From contig NC_088799.1 of NCBI RefSeq assembly GCF_011386835.1, forward strand, positions 74,357,302 to 74,421,301: a stretch of 64,000 nucleotides of DNA, given 5' to 3'. The notes under the pieces were generated by a model. The model searched no databases, was not told the DNA's origin, and was given only the letters and a program-made list of their open reading frames with translations. Origin of the DNA: Chrysemys picta bellii. Its lineage: Eukaryota; Chordata; Testudines; Emydidae. Positions 45,456 through 57,910 of the stretch are shown one piece after another. A program made the position numbers and the translations under genes. Each line of letters begins with the position of its first letter. Position 1 is the first letter of the stretch.

Positions 45456-46532
45456 AGTATGATTTGTTCTGTGTTTTGGGTGTGTAATGAAACACCAACC
45501 TAGGACAGTTTCACCAACCTAGACTGGTTTCAGTTTTCATTATGAAAGTTTCACACAATTCTGATGTTCCTACTTACAAGTGTCCTTTCTAAAAATTTAA
45601 GAACTTTCTACGTAACGTATACAATCTAGTTGTAAATGAGTATTTTTCTGCCAGCTCTGACTTGTAGCATGGCTTGACATTAGTTTGGGTAAGCAGATAA
45701 TTTACCTAGAAGACTAAGGAAAGGCTATCACTGATCACATTAATTTTCTGATTCCACTAGCTACATCGTATCTTGCCTAACATTTCAAAAAGACAATTTG
45801 ACTCAGCATATCCATACAAGGATATGGTGGCAGATTCAGAGTCCAGGAGGTTGAAGAACTAGATATTACAGAAGGATCCCCATACTATATGCCTCGCAAT
45901 AAGTCTCAACTCAGAGTTGGAGGACTATCTCCAGTATGGTGGTTTTTTGTTAATAGTAAAATTGAAGGTGAAATTCAGCCCCAAAGGGCCAGCACAAATG
46001 CTATGCACCTATTAAGTTATACCTACATTTTTTTTTTTTTTTAGTACTTCACTGAGATTTAAGTTGTCTATAGCCCTCATACTGGCCCTCTACTCAGGGC
46101 TGAATTTCATCTTTAGGGATCACCTGGCTGCATGAATTATGCACATTTCAGGCTGCATGGTCAGTAAGGTGGGGGTAGAGTCCTCACCTCATTTGCTGCA
46201 CAAGGACTGAGGCAAGGGCTCCTCAGGATTTGTGGGCTATAATTATACCTAGCAATTAAAGAATCCATTTACCTTCTGCACATAGAGAAACAGCTTAAAC
46301 AATCAGCCTTTACTGGGCACATGCTGTTGGCTCTTTTGTAGGTGCTCATATTAAAATCCCTACCTTAGCCCAGACTCACCTTCTGCACTTCCTTCTGAGC
46401 TGCCTTTGCTTCTTGTTCTTTCCACTTATATTCTCCCAATTACCTCATTAGCTCAGTGATTACCACCCAGGCTCACAATGCCCCAGCAGAAACTGTATAA
46501 TGGCCTGCAGCCTTCTTCAGCCTGCAGCAATG
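45456..46532. other. unassigned unique DNA
   Basis: A T15 tract lies at 46028-46042. No gene or named repeat seen. Confidence 0.5.
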
Positions 46533-47200
46533 TCAGTGATCAGAGTGCTGCTGATAGTGCCCTGGCATAGACATCATTGGCTGATCCGGGGCAGGAGTCA
46601 ACATTTCGGTAGTAGAAGTGGGGATAGGTATGAAGGGCCTTGAAAGTGAAGACAAGCAACTTGCCTTTAATAATCCAGAGAAGAAGGACGTAGTGGAGGG
46701 ATGCAAAGGGGAGAGGGGGGTGATATGATCAAAGTGATAGCCTAGGAGAATGATCTTTGCAGCAGCACTCTGAATGGAAATGAGCCTGGCAAGACTGCAT
46801 TTCTCAAGGTCTGAGAAAAGGATGTTGCAGTAATCAAGACATGAGATGATGAAAGCCTGGACAAAAGTTTTAGCTGTGTGGATGGATAGGAAAGGCCATA
46901 TCTTAGAGATGTTACATACAAAGAATCTGCAAAGTTTAGACACCATCTGGATGTGAGTCTGTAGAGAGAGGTCCAAGTCAAAGAGAATGCCCAAGTTATG
47001 GGGCTGAGTGACAGGCAGGATGGTAGTGGTGTCCACAGTGATCAAGAAAGGAGGTGCAGGGGGGAAGGGCTTCAAGGGCGGGAGGAGATTCAGAGCTCAG
47101 ATTTAGCCATGTTAAACTTGAGCTGATGGCTAGACATCCATGGGGAAATGTCTGAGAGAGAGGTTAAGATTCTAGTTTGGATAGAAGCAGACAGGTATGA
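46533..47200 (-). pseudogene. L2-type LINE reverse transcriptase C-terminal remnant
   Basis: The minus-strand frame 47075-46533 contains, in order, NLGILFDLDLSLQTHI, FFVCNISKIWPFLS, VQAFIISCLDYCN, LISIQSAAAKI and FDHITPLSPLH. This is the LGV-x-LD-x-SLS, F-x-L-x-NI-x-KIRPFL, SRLDYCN, LQ-x-VQNAAAR and ITP-x-L-x-LHW succession that ends the reverse transcriptase of L2-type LINEs. The part after the LH motif is not alignable, so the frame leaves the family there. The gene is 5'-truncated and lacks the YADD region. Confidence 0.8.
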
Positions 47201-47559
47201 AGAGAAGTAGAGCTGTGAGTTGTCAGCATCAAGATGGTAGTTGAATTTGTGTTAACTCATTACTGTATTAACAATCATAATCTTGACTTTGCTGCCACCA
47301 TTAAAACTATTGTTTGCTAATACAGCTCAGAGTTGCCACCTATTCCAAGATTAGGAGAAAAATAGTAGTCTCAGATACTGTTGTGTGGTAACAGTTGCTA
47401 ATGCTGACTTGACAGCTGCTACATTTTATTTTCATGGTATTGATACTGTATTTATACTTCTAAATTTTGACAATTTATGTATTGGTTTTTCCGTTATGTT
47501 CATCACCATGGTTACGTAACATTAGTGAATTTAGTCCTCAGTACCCCTCAGCTTTAGGA

Positions 47560-47625
47560 AACATTATCCCTCATTCACAGATGAGTAGCTGAGGCATTCA
47601 GAGGTTGAGTGACTTTCCTACAAAA
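47560..47625 (-). mobile_element. MIR-like SINE core, antisense
   Basis: CATTCACAGATGAGTAGCTG followed by AGGCATTCAGAGGTTGAGTG corresponds to the reverse complement of the MIR core 'CACTTNACCTCTCTGNGCCTCAGTTTCCTCATCTGT'-type segment (given here only as a short alignment). Short fragment. Confidence 0.5.
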
Positions 47626-48477
47626 CTGAACAAATTACCTTTTAGACTGATGCTTTTCATGTTTGGTTTCAACCAAGCCTATGTTTTCACTGAAGAATTG
47701 AAAACTTTGAAATTGAACCATTTTTACAAAATATTTTGATTGAGTTGAAACTGATTTTTTTAATGAACAATAATTTAGTTCAAATAATTTCAACAAGCGC
47801 TTTATATAAGTGAGCCAGGATTGGGGGAGTAGTAGGAAATGTCATAGGTGAGGTCAAGCTACCGAGGAACAGCTCTAGTTCTGCAAAATTCATAGTGCCA
47901 TTAGACAGAGGCTCCAATTTTGAAGAGCTTAACAATTCTGCATTTTCTTTAGTCATGGAGGCTGTCTCTTCTCCTGAAGAGTGTTAACACCACCCAGGGC
48001 TGGGAATTTTTGTAGAATTTATAAGCGCAGCCACTGCAGAGTGTATGAGCTTGTAGGCCTTGATTCCCTAGGGCTCTTTCTGTTCCTATGGAACTTAGTA
48101 AATTCTTCAGGCTTCTTCATGCCAGCAAGCCTTTTTGCTCCTGAGGCTCATTCTGCTCCTATTCAGCTTATAAATTACAAAGGGTCTTCAGCCTAAGGGT
48201 CTCTCTAGCATAAGCTATGAGAGAGTATCATCCCAGGGAGTATATAAATTCTGAGACTTGGCTCCCTTGTAGAGTTTTCAAACTTTGAAAATAATATTTG
48301 TACCTATTTAAATCAATGATAAATTTGGCCCAAAGCATACTAAAGTATTGCAGTTATTGATGATCTATCCTGTTAGTAACTCAGTGTAATAGTATACTTG
48401 CTTGTTTATATCTATTGATAATGAATACACATATTCTACAAATCAGACGAGTTGGATCAAACCATTTCTTTTTTCAG
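47626..48477. other. unassigned AT-rich DNA
   Basis: Contains a block (about 47640-47790) rich in TTTCAA and TTGAAA words, resembling other low-complexity repeats at 16740-16960. No gene seen. Confidence 0.45.
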
Positions 48478-48586
48478 TGGACTTTGCAGCTATTCACAGT
48501 TACAAATGGTATCCTGGGGTTGCTATAATGAAAAGTGGTCAGATTCAGAGGAAAATGGAACAACAGTAAAGGATAAATTATTGCAG
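48478..48586 (+). other. candidate exon, 109 bp (host gene not identified)
   Basis: The block follows a pyrimidine tract ending TTTCTTTTTTCAG (acceptor AG at 48476-48477) and is followed by GTATGAG (donor GT at 48587-48588). If the first base completes the previous codon, a 36-codon open reading follows, starting GLCSYSQLQM and ending KDKLLQ. It has two cysteines and a Trp-rich centre (SWGCYNEKW). A second frame is open for 29 codons, so the frame choice is not secure. I do not recognise the protein. No neighbouring exon was found. Confidence 0.2.
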
Positions 48587-51500
48587 GTATGAGAAGTACG
48601 TTTAATTTTCTTGTGATATATCATTACAGCGTCAGCATGAGTATTTCTCACAATAGTTAAAGGCTAATCACCATTGCTGCTAGATATAAATCTCAAACAA
48701 GACTATGTGCCAAGTAAATGTGAGTTTGGCTAACTCCTTAAATCTTGAAGAAATAGAAAAAACAGAAATCATGCCGGGTTGCCTTTTTCTATATGTTTTT
48801 TGTTGCTAAGTGTTTAAAAAATAAAGTCAATTGCTGGTAGTTGCATACTTTTTACATACAAAAGGCAATGTTTAGCTTTCCTTTATTATCCCTTACTGGG
48901 ATAATGTTTTCAATCTCTTCACATATAAAAGCAGTAGAAATAGTTTCGCAATTAATAAATTCCAACACCCAATTTATTGTGCAAGAAATGCAAGAAAGTT
49001 TTGACATTCATAAATTGTTTCCTACTATAGTCTGAATAGCTAGCTGGGTAGCATCCATTTGATGTTGCAACTTGAAAGGCCAGTGGTCATGTGTTCCAGG
49101 TGTTCTGAGTTAATATTTACACATAGTGTGGTGTAAAAAAATATACAGTTAGCTAATAAATAGTTGATTCCTGGCATCAGGAATAAAAAGGAAGGTTTTC
49201 TTTTTCAGTCAAAGCTTTGTTTCTGCTTTAGTGTAATATTACTACTGGAAGCTCAAATTTGAAAGACCTACAGACATCAGGGTGCATTATTATGTGTAAG
49301 CAGAATGGTGATTTTGCTTAATAAATGGCTTATTTCTGAAGTAAGTAATAGAAAAATTGACATTTCTCTTTTGGGAGACTTGTTTCACATAGTAGTTTGA
49401 ACTGCCAACTGAGATACAGTTAGGATTTTTTTTCTATATAAATAAATGGTCAAAAGGACTTCATCAGTTGTCATGACTACATGAATTAAACTTTATTTAT
49501 GGACCTCTTTGATGCTGCTAGTTACAACTATTGCCAAAGAGGTGGGCTCAGAGCAGTGACAAGAATATCATAGTAATGAAGTGTAGGCTTTCAGGTAAGC
49601 AAACAAATAACTCAGTGAGGTCTGAATCAAATGGTTTGTTTAAATAAAGTAATAAAATGGAACATTTTTAAATATGCCAGCCAAGCATCACATCTGTATA
49701 TCAAGGCCAACTGTCCTTGTCAATTGCTAACTTTCACCTACAAAACTCATTTTGGAGCATTGCTTTTAAAACCATGATTTTTATTGATAATGTCTAATTA
49801 TTAACCTAATAGATATGCATTTTTAAAAATAGCTTCTTTTGTCATCATAGCAATGGAGTAGGTATGTATGAAAGAAAGGGTGAAACAAAAGGAAAACTCC
49901 TTTACATAAGAGAGTCCGCTTCTCTGTAGGTGAAATTAACAGCCCCCCTTTTCATCAGGGAGATCAGTCCCAACAATTGCTTAATCCAAATAACCATTGG
50001 GGTTACTGTTTGAATTCCTTGGATGGGGAGAGAAGGAAGGATTTGTGCCCCTGAATATCCAGTGGTGCAGAAGCAAACATGGCTCAGTTTTGTTTACTTC
50101 ATGTTTTGTGCAACAGCGTCACTGACAATGTCAACAAAAGTGAACAGAGCTCTGGCAGTTGTGGGTAACTGCTTGCAGCAGGTTCCAAGGACAGCTGTGT
50201 TTCATAGTATCAGAATCTTTCTAAATGAAACAAATTAGAATGTTTGCTGTGTACAAGTAAGTGGAAAAATAAAGAAGCTGGATCATGGAAAAACCTTTCA
50301 GAAGACCGTATATACTGGCCTTGTTCCTTTATTTTCTTCTTATGGACCATGACGCTGCTCTTAATGAAGTATTTTACAAAACTAATTTACTGCACTGGAA
50401 ACTGGATCAGGTCTATCCTCCTACAATTTCATTTCCATTGGCCTTTTCATATTTCTTTCGAACAGTTTCCTCCTTCAGTATTTAACTCAAGCTCTATCAT
50501 TTCATTGAACAAATAATGTGAATAAAAATAATATAAATCCACTGAAAGATCACTTTGAAGAGCAATCAAATACAGTTTTATAAGTGAGCTACATAAAACT
50601 GAAATATAAGGTAGCAGAACAAAATGCTGACATCATGCAGCCTACTAAAAACTTTAAGTATTAATGTAAGAAGAAAAAAAATCTCTAGTGGGGGAGAGCA
50701 ATATGAACGACTCATTATAGTTTTAGTTCTCAGAATTATTCCTAATGTTGTTAGGTTAACAAAAGCCTTAGACACCTTTTTGTCTAAGCTTAATAAAGTT
50801 ATCTCCCATGCTGCGGTGGATTACAAGCATTCCTCTTGTGGTTCACTGCAGAATATGTACCAAAAAAAAAACACATTGTTTCCTCTACAGTACACTGAAG
50901 GCCGAATTCTGGCACTATGCCCAAAAGTCAGTTCATTCTAAGCAATGGTGCACCCTCAGATATGCTGACAGAATCATCCAATACAAGAGAAGTCTTGCCA
51001 TGCTAGACAAGATGACTGCCCTCATGGGGACCCAATACACTGCTTTTTTTGTGTCAGAGCTAGACAGTGATAAAGTAACAATAAAAGCTCCCCACTGTTC
51101 AAAGGAGAGGCAGATTAGTGAAATAGTGTAAGGTAGCTTATACTGCTGATGCTTATGCTATACCTATTCTGTGAATAAAGTACTTTAGTCCACAAGAATT
51201 TCAGTCCAACACCTTTCTGGAGCAAATCCTGTATGTCAGATATGCAAATCACCTCTCTGCTGAGCACACCACTTACCAGTTATTTTATTAATCTTGTGTT
51301 GGGAGAAGGAGCAACCTTGTGTTCTGTTCTCTGTTCTTTAATCAGCACTTCAGAATTTCCCATTGATTTAATTAAGCTTCTGTATGCTCAACAGCCTGGC
51401 AGCTTGGAACGAGGTATACTTGACCTGGTGATGAGCCAAACTTCATGGCCTTTGAATGTACCTCTGTATTCTCTTTTGAGGTATAAAAACTCTTACTCTA

Positions 51501-54500
51501 CCTGTAAAAATAAATGCAGTCTATACTGTGAGCTAAATTCTATCCTGGAGTAAGCAGGTAAACTCCTACCTATTCCAACACTGAATTTGGCTCCATATGT
51601 ATGCATTGACTGTTGTGGATAATACTGTATAGAAACATAATAGGCTACCCCATTGGTGCATATTTTGATTAACTTATTACTTATATAAATATGTATTTAG
51701 TTTATCCACAGCAGAGATATTGCATGAGCAACAGTAGTGCAGACTTATTTACGTTGTTCTTCTAATTTGCCTCAACACTGAACTGGAGAGAGCACCTCTA
51801 GGTCTGGAAGAACTGTTCCATTTCTATGCCAATTCCATCTTCATTCTGTCTGCCAACACTGGGGCCAATTAGTGTCAACTATGATGCGTACACCTGTTCT
51901 CTTTAACCTGAATTGAGACCACCAACTCATTTAATGCAGGCCACTAAATAGTGTGATTGGATTGTAATAACTTTCACAAGATACTTATCTAGCAATATTT
52001 GAACTGGTGACCAGGAAGTTGGTTTCTGTATTCAATGCCCTGAACCATCCAAGCTCCCATATACAAAGTATTATGCCAAAGGGACTACCCAGAGGACCAA
52101 CAAAAAAGTGGTCTCTTGAAGGAGATGAGTCAATGAAGGTTGCTACAAAATTCACTTGAAAAACTGAACATAGTCTCATAAAAAATTAAATTATACTTGT
52201 CATACCAAAATTATTCCATTGTTTTATAAAATACTGAAAATACAAACACTTTGCTTTTATAGAATAATTGAAATACAAGCTTAATACACCAATTACGCCA
52301 GACATAAGTAAAATACAAATTTAATATGTATTAAATTTAACTGCTGTGGTGTTTCAGTATAAAAACTTAAAGCAATTAGCAAAAAAATTTGTAAAGTGCA
52401 TCATTGCCTGTTCATATGCAGTGTATACTTTCCAGACTTTGCAGTCCAAAGTGGTTCAGCTGTATCTGGGAATCAATTTTGGGTGGTCACTGGTTGCTTC
52501 AACAGTACAAGGGCAGACCCTCAGCGATGTTAAACTGGTGTGCTCTATTCCAGTGGTCACCTAATAAAATAATTTAATACTGTAAAATCCCAGGAAAGGG
52601 CTTGGGATGGTTGATTGGGTTAGATTGTTGGTGAATAAATGTGAAGGGGCCAATTTAAATAGGTGATGTGTAAGGTGCTGTGAGTTAGACTTCATTAGGC
52701 CCTGTCAAACTCCGACTCCATAAATCCACAAGTCTTCTTAAACCCACTCTACTGATGTGTAAAGAAGTCTACACCCTGAATAACTAAAAGAAGGTCTAAG
52801 CAAAAGAAGGATAGGGTCTACAGTAATTTACACCTTCTTTCATCTTCTAGAGTGTGACATCAACATAAACTCCCTGTACATCAGCAATGAGGATATAATT
52901 AGGTGTGACCAGACTACGTTGCTACCCCATCCTCAAAAAGAGCAAAAGACTATAATTTGGTGCCCGAACTTAACCCGCTTCCTATGGTCTGGCTGAATTG
53001 GTATCTTAGAAACAACAACAAAAACTTCAGCTTAAGTTTCTACCTTGAGCTTGGGTTTTCATAGGGTTCCTTCAAGATTCCTCTGGAGCAAACTGACACT
53101 CCCATCCTCGTTTATATTTTAGGATTTTGTATTGCTGTCCATCACCATAGTATCAGAGTGCAGATGCTACAGTAATCCTGATAGGAGGTAATTGCACCCA
53201 GAATGATTCAGCAGTAATCACTCAGTTTTACCACTCAACAGAAGAGTTCTGAATTTTGTTATAGTAAGTCTAAAGGAGTCTAAGGGTAATAAAAGGGATC
53301 TAACTTATACCATCTTACACTTCACCTGAATTTAGCCCATTTTACTATGGGTTTCACTGTATCTAAGTTTAGAAATATTTAGATAAAAGTATATGGAGTA
53401 CTAAAAGAAAGTATTTTTTTCACCTTATTCTTTTTTTGACTGTAGTACTTCCCTGGCATTGATGGACTATTCACCAGATAATAAGATGAAACAAAACAAA
53501 AAACTGGTGTGACTCTTACCTGTGAATTCTACCAGTGAAAACTGGTAACTAAAAATACCTTTGAAAAGGTCAGAGAGATGGGAACTCTCTGTTTTTAATT
53601 GATTTTGAATAATTTGTTAGTGTACACTTTTCACCTTAATGGCTAATCCCACATTGAATTCATGTGCCCTGCCAAAATGGATTTCTCATAGACAAAATTA
53701 ATTTTCCACAAACTTCTTCCCTATTTTTATTCCAATTCAAGGGCTCCAGAAGGTGTGCATAGATTTAATGATTAGATCTATAAATATAAGACTTCAATGT
53801 TCAGTTTAACCAATATTGCTGTGTATTGAACATTTTAAAATATTAATATTGGGTGTGACTTGTAGGAGAGTATGATTCATTTTCATGGAACAGATTCTAG
53901 GTACAGTATCTGTATTGGTGCTTATTAATTACTTTAACAGAAGTGTTTTGTTCCTTTAGTTCCTCTTGAGGATTAAATACCACATAACATATGTTAGATT
54001 TTGGCAATCTTGTGTTTACAGAAGTTTAAAAAATATTTTGAGCAGTTGTGCATGAAATTATTTAATATCCCTCATGAGAGGAAATGCTAACAATGTTAAA
54101 ACCAAATACAACTGCTTTCTATGAATACTTTTTTCATATCTCGTGAGAAACTACTGAAAGGAATATAAAATTTCCGGACTTACTCAGGCTGTGGAAAAAA
54201 AGACAACAATGATACCTGAAAACACACATTTTTAGAGAAAAATGCTGAAGATAATAGAAATTTACATACATTAACCAGGTTACAGTCCCAAATTAGGAGA
54301 AAGTAGCTTCCTTTTTTAAAGCAGGTTAACAATTTAATAGTACAGGAATTCAAGTGATAAAGAGAATATATTTGAGAACTATTAAGTTATTTTGCTTACT
54401 TTGACATAAATAATAGAGAGATTCGGAACATAGTGAGTAGGTAAATTTCCCTCTGAAAGAGAAGAAAAGAGTCCATGACTGGGGCTGTGCAAACCACTGA

Positions 54501-55059
54501 TTTTTTTTATTTGTTGGACGTTCCAAAAAAAAAAAAAATCAGAGAAAAATTTTGTTTCAGGTCAAACAAAACAAGTGAAGCCTTTGAAGACTGCAAGATA
54601 AAATGAAAGTAAAGCCCAAAACAGGAAAAGAGGGAGGCACAGATCAGAGAAAGGGAGAGTCAGAGGCAGTTTTGGCTCTACATCATGTCAATCTGTAATC
54701 ACTGTCCATCTTGCCAGCCCACACACCAAAATATCTGGTTTCCTGTGCCTAGGTTAATATAATTGTTTTTCTTTCCTGTATAAAGCAGGAATTATAAATC
54801 AGTATTTATAACAATACATCACTGGCATAATATTAATAAGGATTGGACACATTTTTAACTTGATTATGGTCTAAAAAGGCCTTGCACTTTCAGAAGTATA
54901 CAAAGTTCACTGTGAGGAATGCACTCTGATGTATTTATCTCCCAAAATCTTAATGTACCAAAAGGGTGAGAGAAACTTTTTGTGCTTATGTTACACATTC
55001 CATCCTGCACAAAGCCATCTTCACTTGTGCACATACATATATGGAACTATCCTTAATTT
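48587..55059. other. long AT-rich unique stretch, no gene seen
   Basis: This is the least repetitive part of the window. Frames under 110 codons occur on both strands (for example 50624-51131 with three overlapping frames), but none shows a domain. An A14 tract lies near 54525. Confidence 0.5.
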
Positions 55060-55745
55060 TGCTAACTGTAAAGAAGTTAGGAGGGAATACTAATTGTAAG
55101 AGTTGCCATCAACTTGAGGACTGTAATGGGGTATACTGGCCTTTTAAACCTAAGAGGGGCCAGAAAACCCCCATCCCAGGGATGTTGGTGTGAGCACAGG
55201 CTGAGGAACTAGCCAAAACTGGAAGAGAGGTGGTCGTCCCAGGAAGTTAGCAGTAGGATGAAAAGAACTCAGGACACAGTTACTTTAAGGGCCTGGGATC
55301 AGAAGCCTTGTAGTGTAGGTGGGGGCAGAGCTCCCTTCTCTCCTGACTAACTGGAAGGATCTCTCCTAAGGAGATATATGTATGCCACCTTCCCTCTCAG
55401 AACAGGGTGCACACTGACAGAGAAAGAAAGGTAGAGCAAGAAGTATAAGATTCTGCTGGACAGAATAAAGTCTCTGTAAGTAGCAGGAGCATTAGAGATG
55501 CGTGCGAACCCTGGGGATGCTATGGTGGAACTTGTGTTTGGGACACTGAGGAGTATTTTGAATTACTTTTGGCTGCTGACCCAGTTTCAGAGGAGGGCTG
55601 ATGATTCCCCTAAGAGAGACTGTACGGTGCTCCTAAGAGGCCTAAGGAGAGGATGCAGATGGAGGGCACTGTGGGAACACCTGTGGCCACAAGAGTAAAC
55701 CGGGTGAATGGTATCCCAGCCACAGGGACCATTTATGTTTCAATT
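55060..55745 (+). repeat. LTR-like repeat block, family not assigned
   Basis: Compared with its flanks this block is GC-rich, and it holds an AATAAA (55463) followed by GTCTCTGTAAG, as expected for an LTR polyadenylation region. Sections such as GGCTGCTGACCCAGTTTCAG I recall from turtle interspersed repeats. No TG...CA ends or target duplication were resolved, so the limits are approximate. Confidence 0.35.
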
Positions 55746-56039
55746 GAATTCTGTAGTACAAAACAATTCCAATTAACATCCAAGGAAGTAGGATCTGATC
55801 CTTCAGGGCAACTTCTAAGTGAGGAATGATGAACTATAGAGGGGAAAGGTCTAATGGACCCTCTTTGTTTTGTGGATTTTAAATTAGAATGTATTACATA
55901 AATACAAATACTTTACTATTGCAAATGTATGTCTGAATCTAACTAGATATGTGCTAATGCTAACTTTTTACTTTTGTCTACAAAGCTTTAAAAATTTGCT
56001 GACAATAAACCAGTCTTTTAAAAATGAGGAAAGATGGGC
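55746..56039. other. unassigned sequence
   Basis: No gene or repeat recognised. Confidence 0.5.
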
Positions 56040-56260
56040 TTAGAATTAAGGCATAGGACAGGTCGCTGGAGAATTGGGTTTCTATTTCTGGCTATATCAC
56101 AGTCTTTGTGCTACTTAACCTCTGTGTGCCTCAGTTTCTCTTTGAAAACAAGAATGATAATTAAATACCTAAGAGGTGTTATGAGGATTAATTGAATAAG
56201 AACTTTAAGAATTTGAAATCCTTGGATACAGGTTGTTATAGAAATGCAAAGTGTTATCAA
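56040..56260 (+). mobile_element. MIR-like CORE-SINE
   Basis: Contains GCATAGGACAGGTCGCTGGA, the core CTACTTAACCTCTGTGTGCC followed by TCAGTTTCTC, and GGTGTTATGAGGATTAATTG, the post-core signature of MIR-type SINEs. One of the better preserved copies here. Confidence 0.8.
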
Positions 56261-56857
56261 TACTATTAAGAAAAACATGTTTAAAGTAATTATTTTCATC
56301 TAGGTCTTGTTACAGATTTGCTACTATTTTTAAAAAATGGTACAGCAGTTTTAGCTGTGCAATTCCTTAGTAAATCAATGGAAATAGGAAAATATCAAAA
56401 ATACAGCATTGTATAATTTCCCACTGAACATACTCTAAATCGTTTAATGGCTACAAGAATTGCATTTTTCCTCCTATTGTATTACTAGGCATACAATGGA
56501 CAGGGTGGTAAAATAAACACGCTAGTTAAATATATTTAGCTTGCAGCATTTTATCTCATTAATGCATACTATACATTTATGCCTTAAGCAAACTTTAGAA
56601 AAACCTCAGATGCTACAAGAATGCACCTACATCAAAAAGGAACTAGTTGGGTAGATACATATGCAATATATTTAACATTAAAAATGCAATATATTTTTGA
56701 AATCACACTGCACAATAGAAAACACTGACATGACCTAACTGTGGTTGTGAATGATGCCTAATGGGCTAGATTCATTGGCTTCTGATGGAAATTCCACCAA
56801 GGAGACGCTTGTGGCAGAGTCAAGTGACTTCCAACTTCCTTTGCTGTGGAATGGGTG
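56261..56857. other. AT-rich DNA, no gene seen
   Basis: No domain-bearing frame or named repeat. Confidence 0.5.
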
Positions 56858-56865
56858 GGTGGGAG

Positions 56866-57599
56866 CAGGGCCGGTGCAAGGAAGTTTTGCGCCCTAGGCG
56901 AAACTTCCACCTTGTGCCCCCCCCAGCCCTGCGGCAGCTCCCCGCCCCCCCTCCACCCTGAGGCGCCCCCCGCACGGCAGTTCCCGCCCCTCTGCCCTGA
57001 GGCGCCCACCCTGCGGCAGCTCCCCGCCCCAACTCACCTCTGCTCCACCTCCTCCCTGAGCATGCCGCCCCCACTCTAATTCTCCTCCCCTCCCAGGCTT
57101 GCGGCGCCAAACAGCTGATTGGCACAGCAAGCCTGGGAGGCGGGAGAAGTGGAGCAGTGACGGCGTGCTCGGGAGGGGGTGTAGCAGAGGTGAGCTGGGG
57201 TGGAGAGCCCTGCAGCAGCTCCCCTCCCCCCCACTTTAAGGCACCCCTCCCACAGCAGCTCTCCACCCCACCCTGGCCCGGGGAGCCGTGTGGCAGCTCC
57301 CCACACCAGCTCACCTCTGCTCTGCCTCCTCCCCGAGCATGCTGCCCCCACTCTAATTCTCCTCCCCTCCCAGGCTTGCAGGGCCAAACAGCTGATTGGC
57401 ACTGCAAGCCTGGGAGGCGGGAGAAGTGGAGTGGCCGCTGTGCTGGGAGAGGGAGTCTGAGCCACACATGTCAGCGCGCCGCCGGCAGCCCAGCCCAGGA
57501 ACGCTGTAAAAAAAAATTGGGGGCACCACTTTTTGGCGCCCCCAAATCTTGGCGCCCTAGGCAACTGCCTAGTTTGCCTTAATGGTAGCACCTGCCCTG
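56866..57599. mobile_element. hAT-type miniature element (734 bp) with internal duplication
   Basis: Left end CAGGGCCGGTGCAAGGAAGT; the reverse complement of the right end begins CAGGGCAGGTGCTACC. An exact 8-bp duplication GGTGGGAG flanks it (56858-56865 and 57600-57607). The interior repeats a module twice (about 57024-57173 and 57296-57440), and each copy is itself palindromic around CTCCCAGGCTTGC / GCAAGCCTGGGAGG. Six overlapping long frames here come from its high GC content and are not genes. It needs a transposase from elsewhere. Confidence 0.92.
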
Positions 57600-57701
57600 G
57601 GTGGGAGCTCCAAGAAACCAGTGTAGCACAAAGTGTAAAATTCACCCTTGGTGCACAGACCTGCACACCACTTACATCTCATTTAAATCTTCAAACTAGA
57701 A

Positions 57702-57902
57702 CAATGGTTTTCAAACTGAGGTACACGTACCTCTAGGGGGATATGCAAGACATATCCTGTAATGGCGGGCTTATCCCTTACAGACCTTTCCCCCCTCCCT
57801 CTGTTTTCATAGATGTATTATGACCCTATCTCAGATGTGGGTACGCGGTAGACTGCATTATTTGGAAAGGGGTACACAGCCTAAAAAGTTTGAAAACCAC
57901 TG
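57702..57902. mobile_element. hAT-type miniature element (201 bp)
   Basis: Ends CAATGGTTTTCAAACT and, reversed, CAGTGGTTTTCAAACT are near-perfect inverted repeats. The flanks AACTAGAA (57694-57701) and AACTAGAG (57903-57910) match in 7 of 8 positions, an 8-bp hAT-type duplication with one later change. It lies 102 bp beyond the previous element. Confidence 0.88.
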
Positions 57903-57910
57903 AACTAGAG

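Noticed and set aside
56820..57666. Long overlapping frames of 196-215 codons on the minus strand
   Set aside because: They lie over a GC-rich, palindromic hAT miniature element with exact target duplication. Frames are open on both strands because stop codons are rare in this composition.
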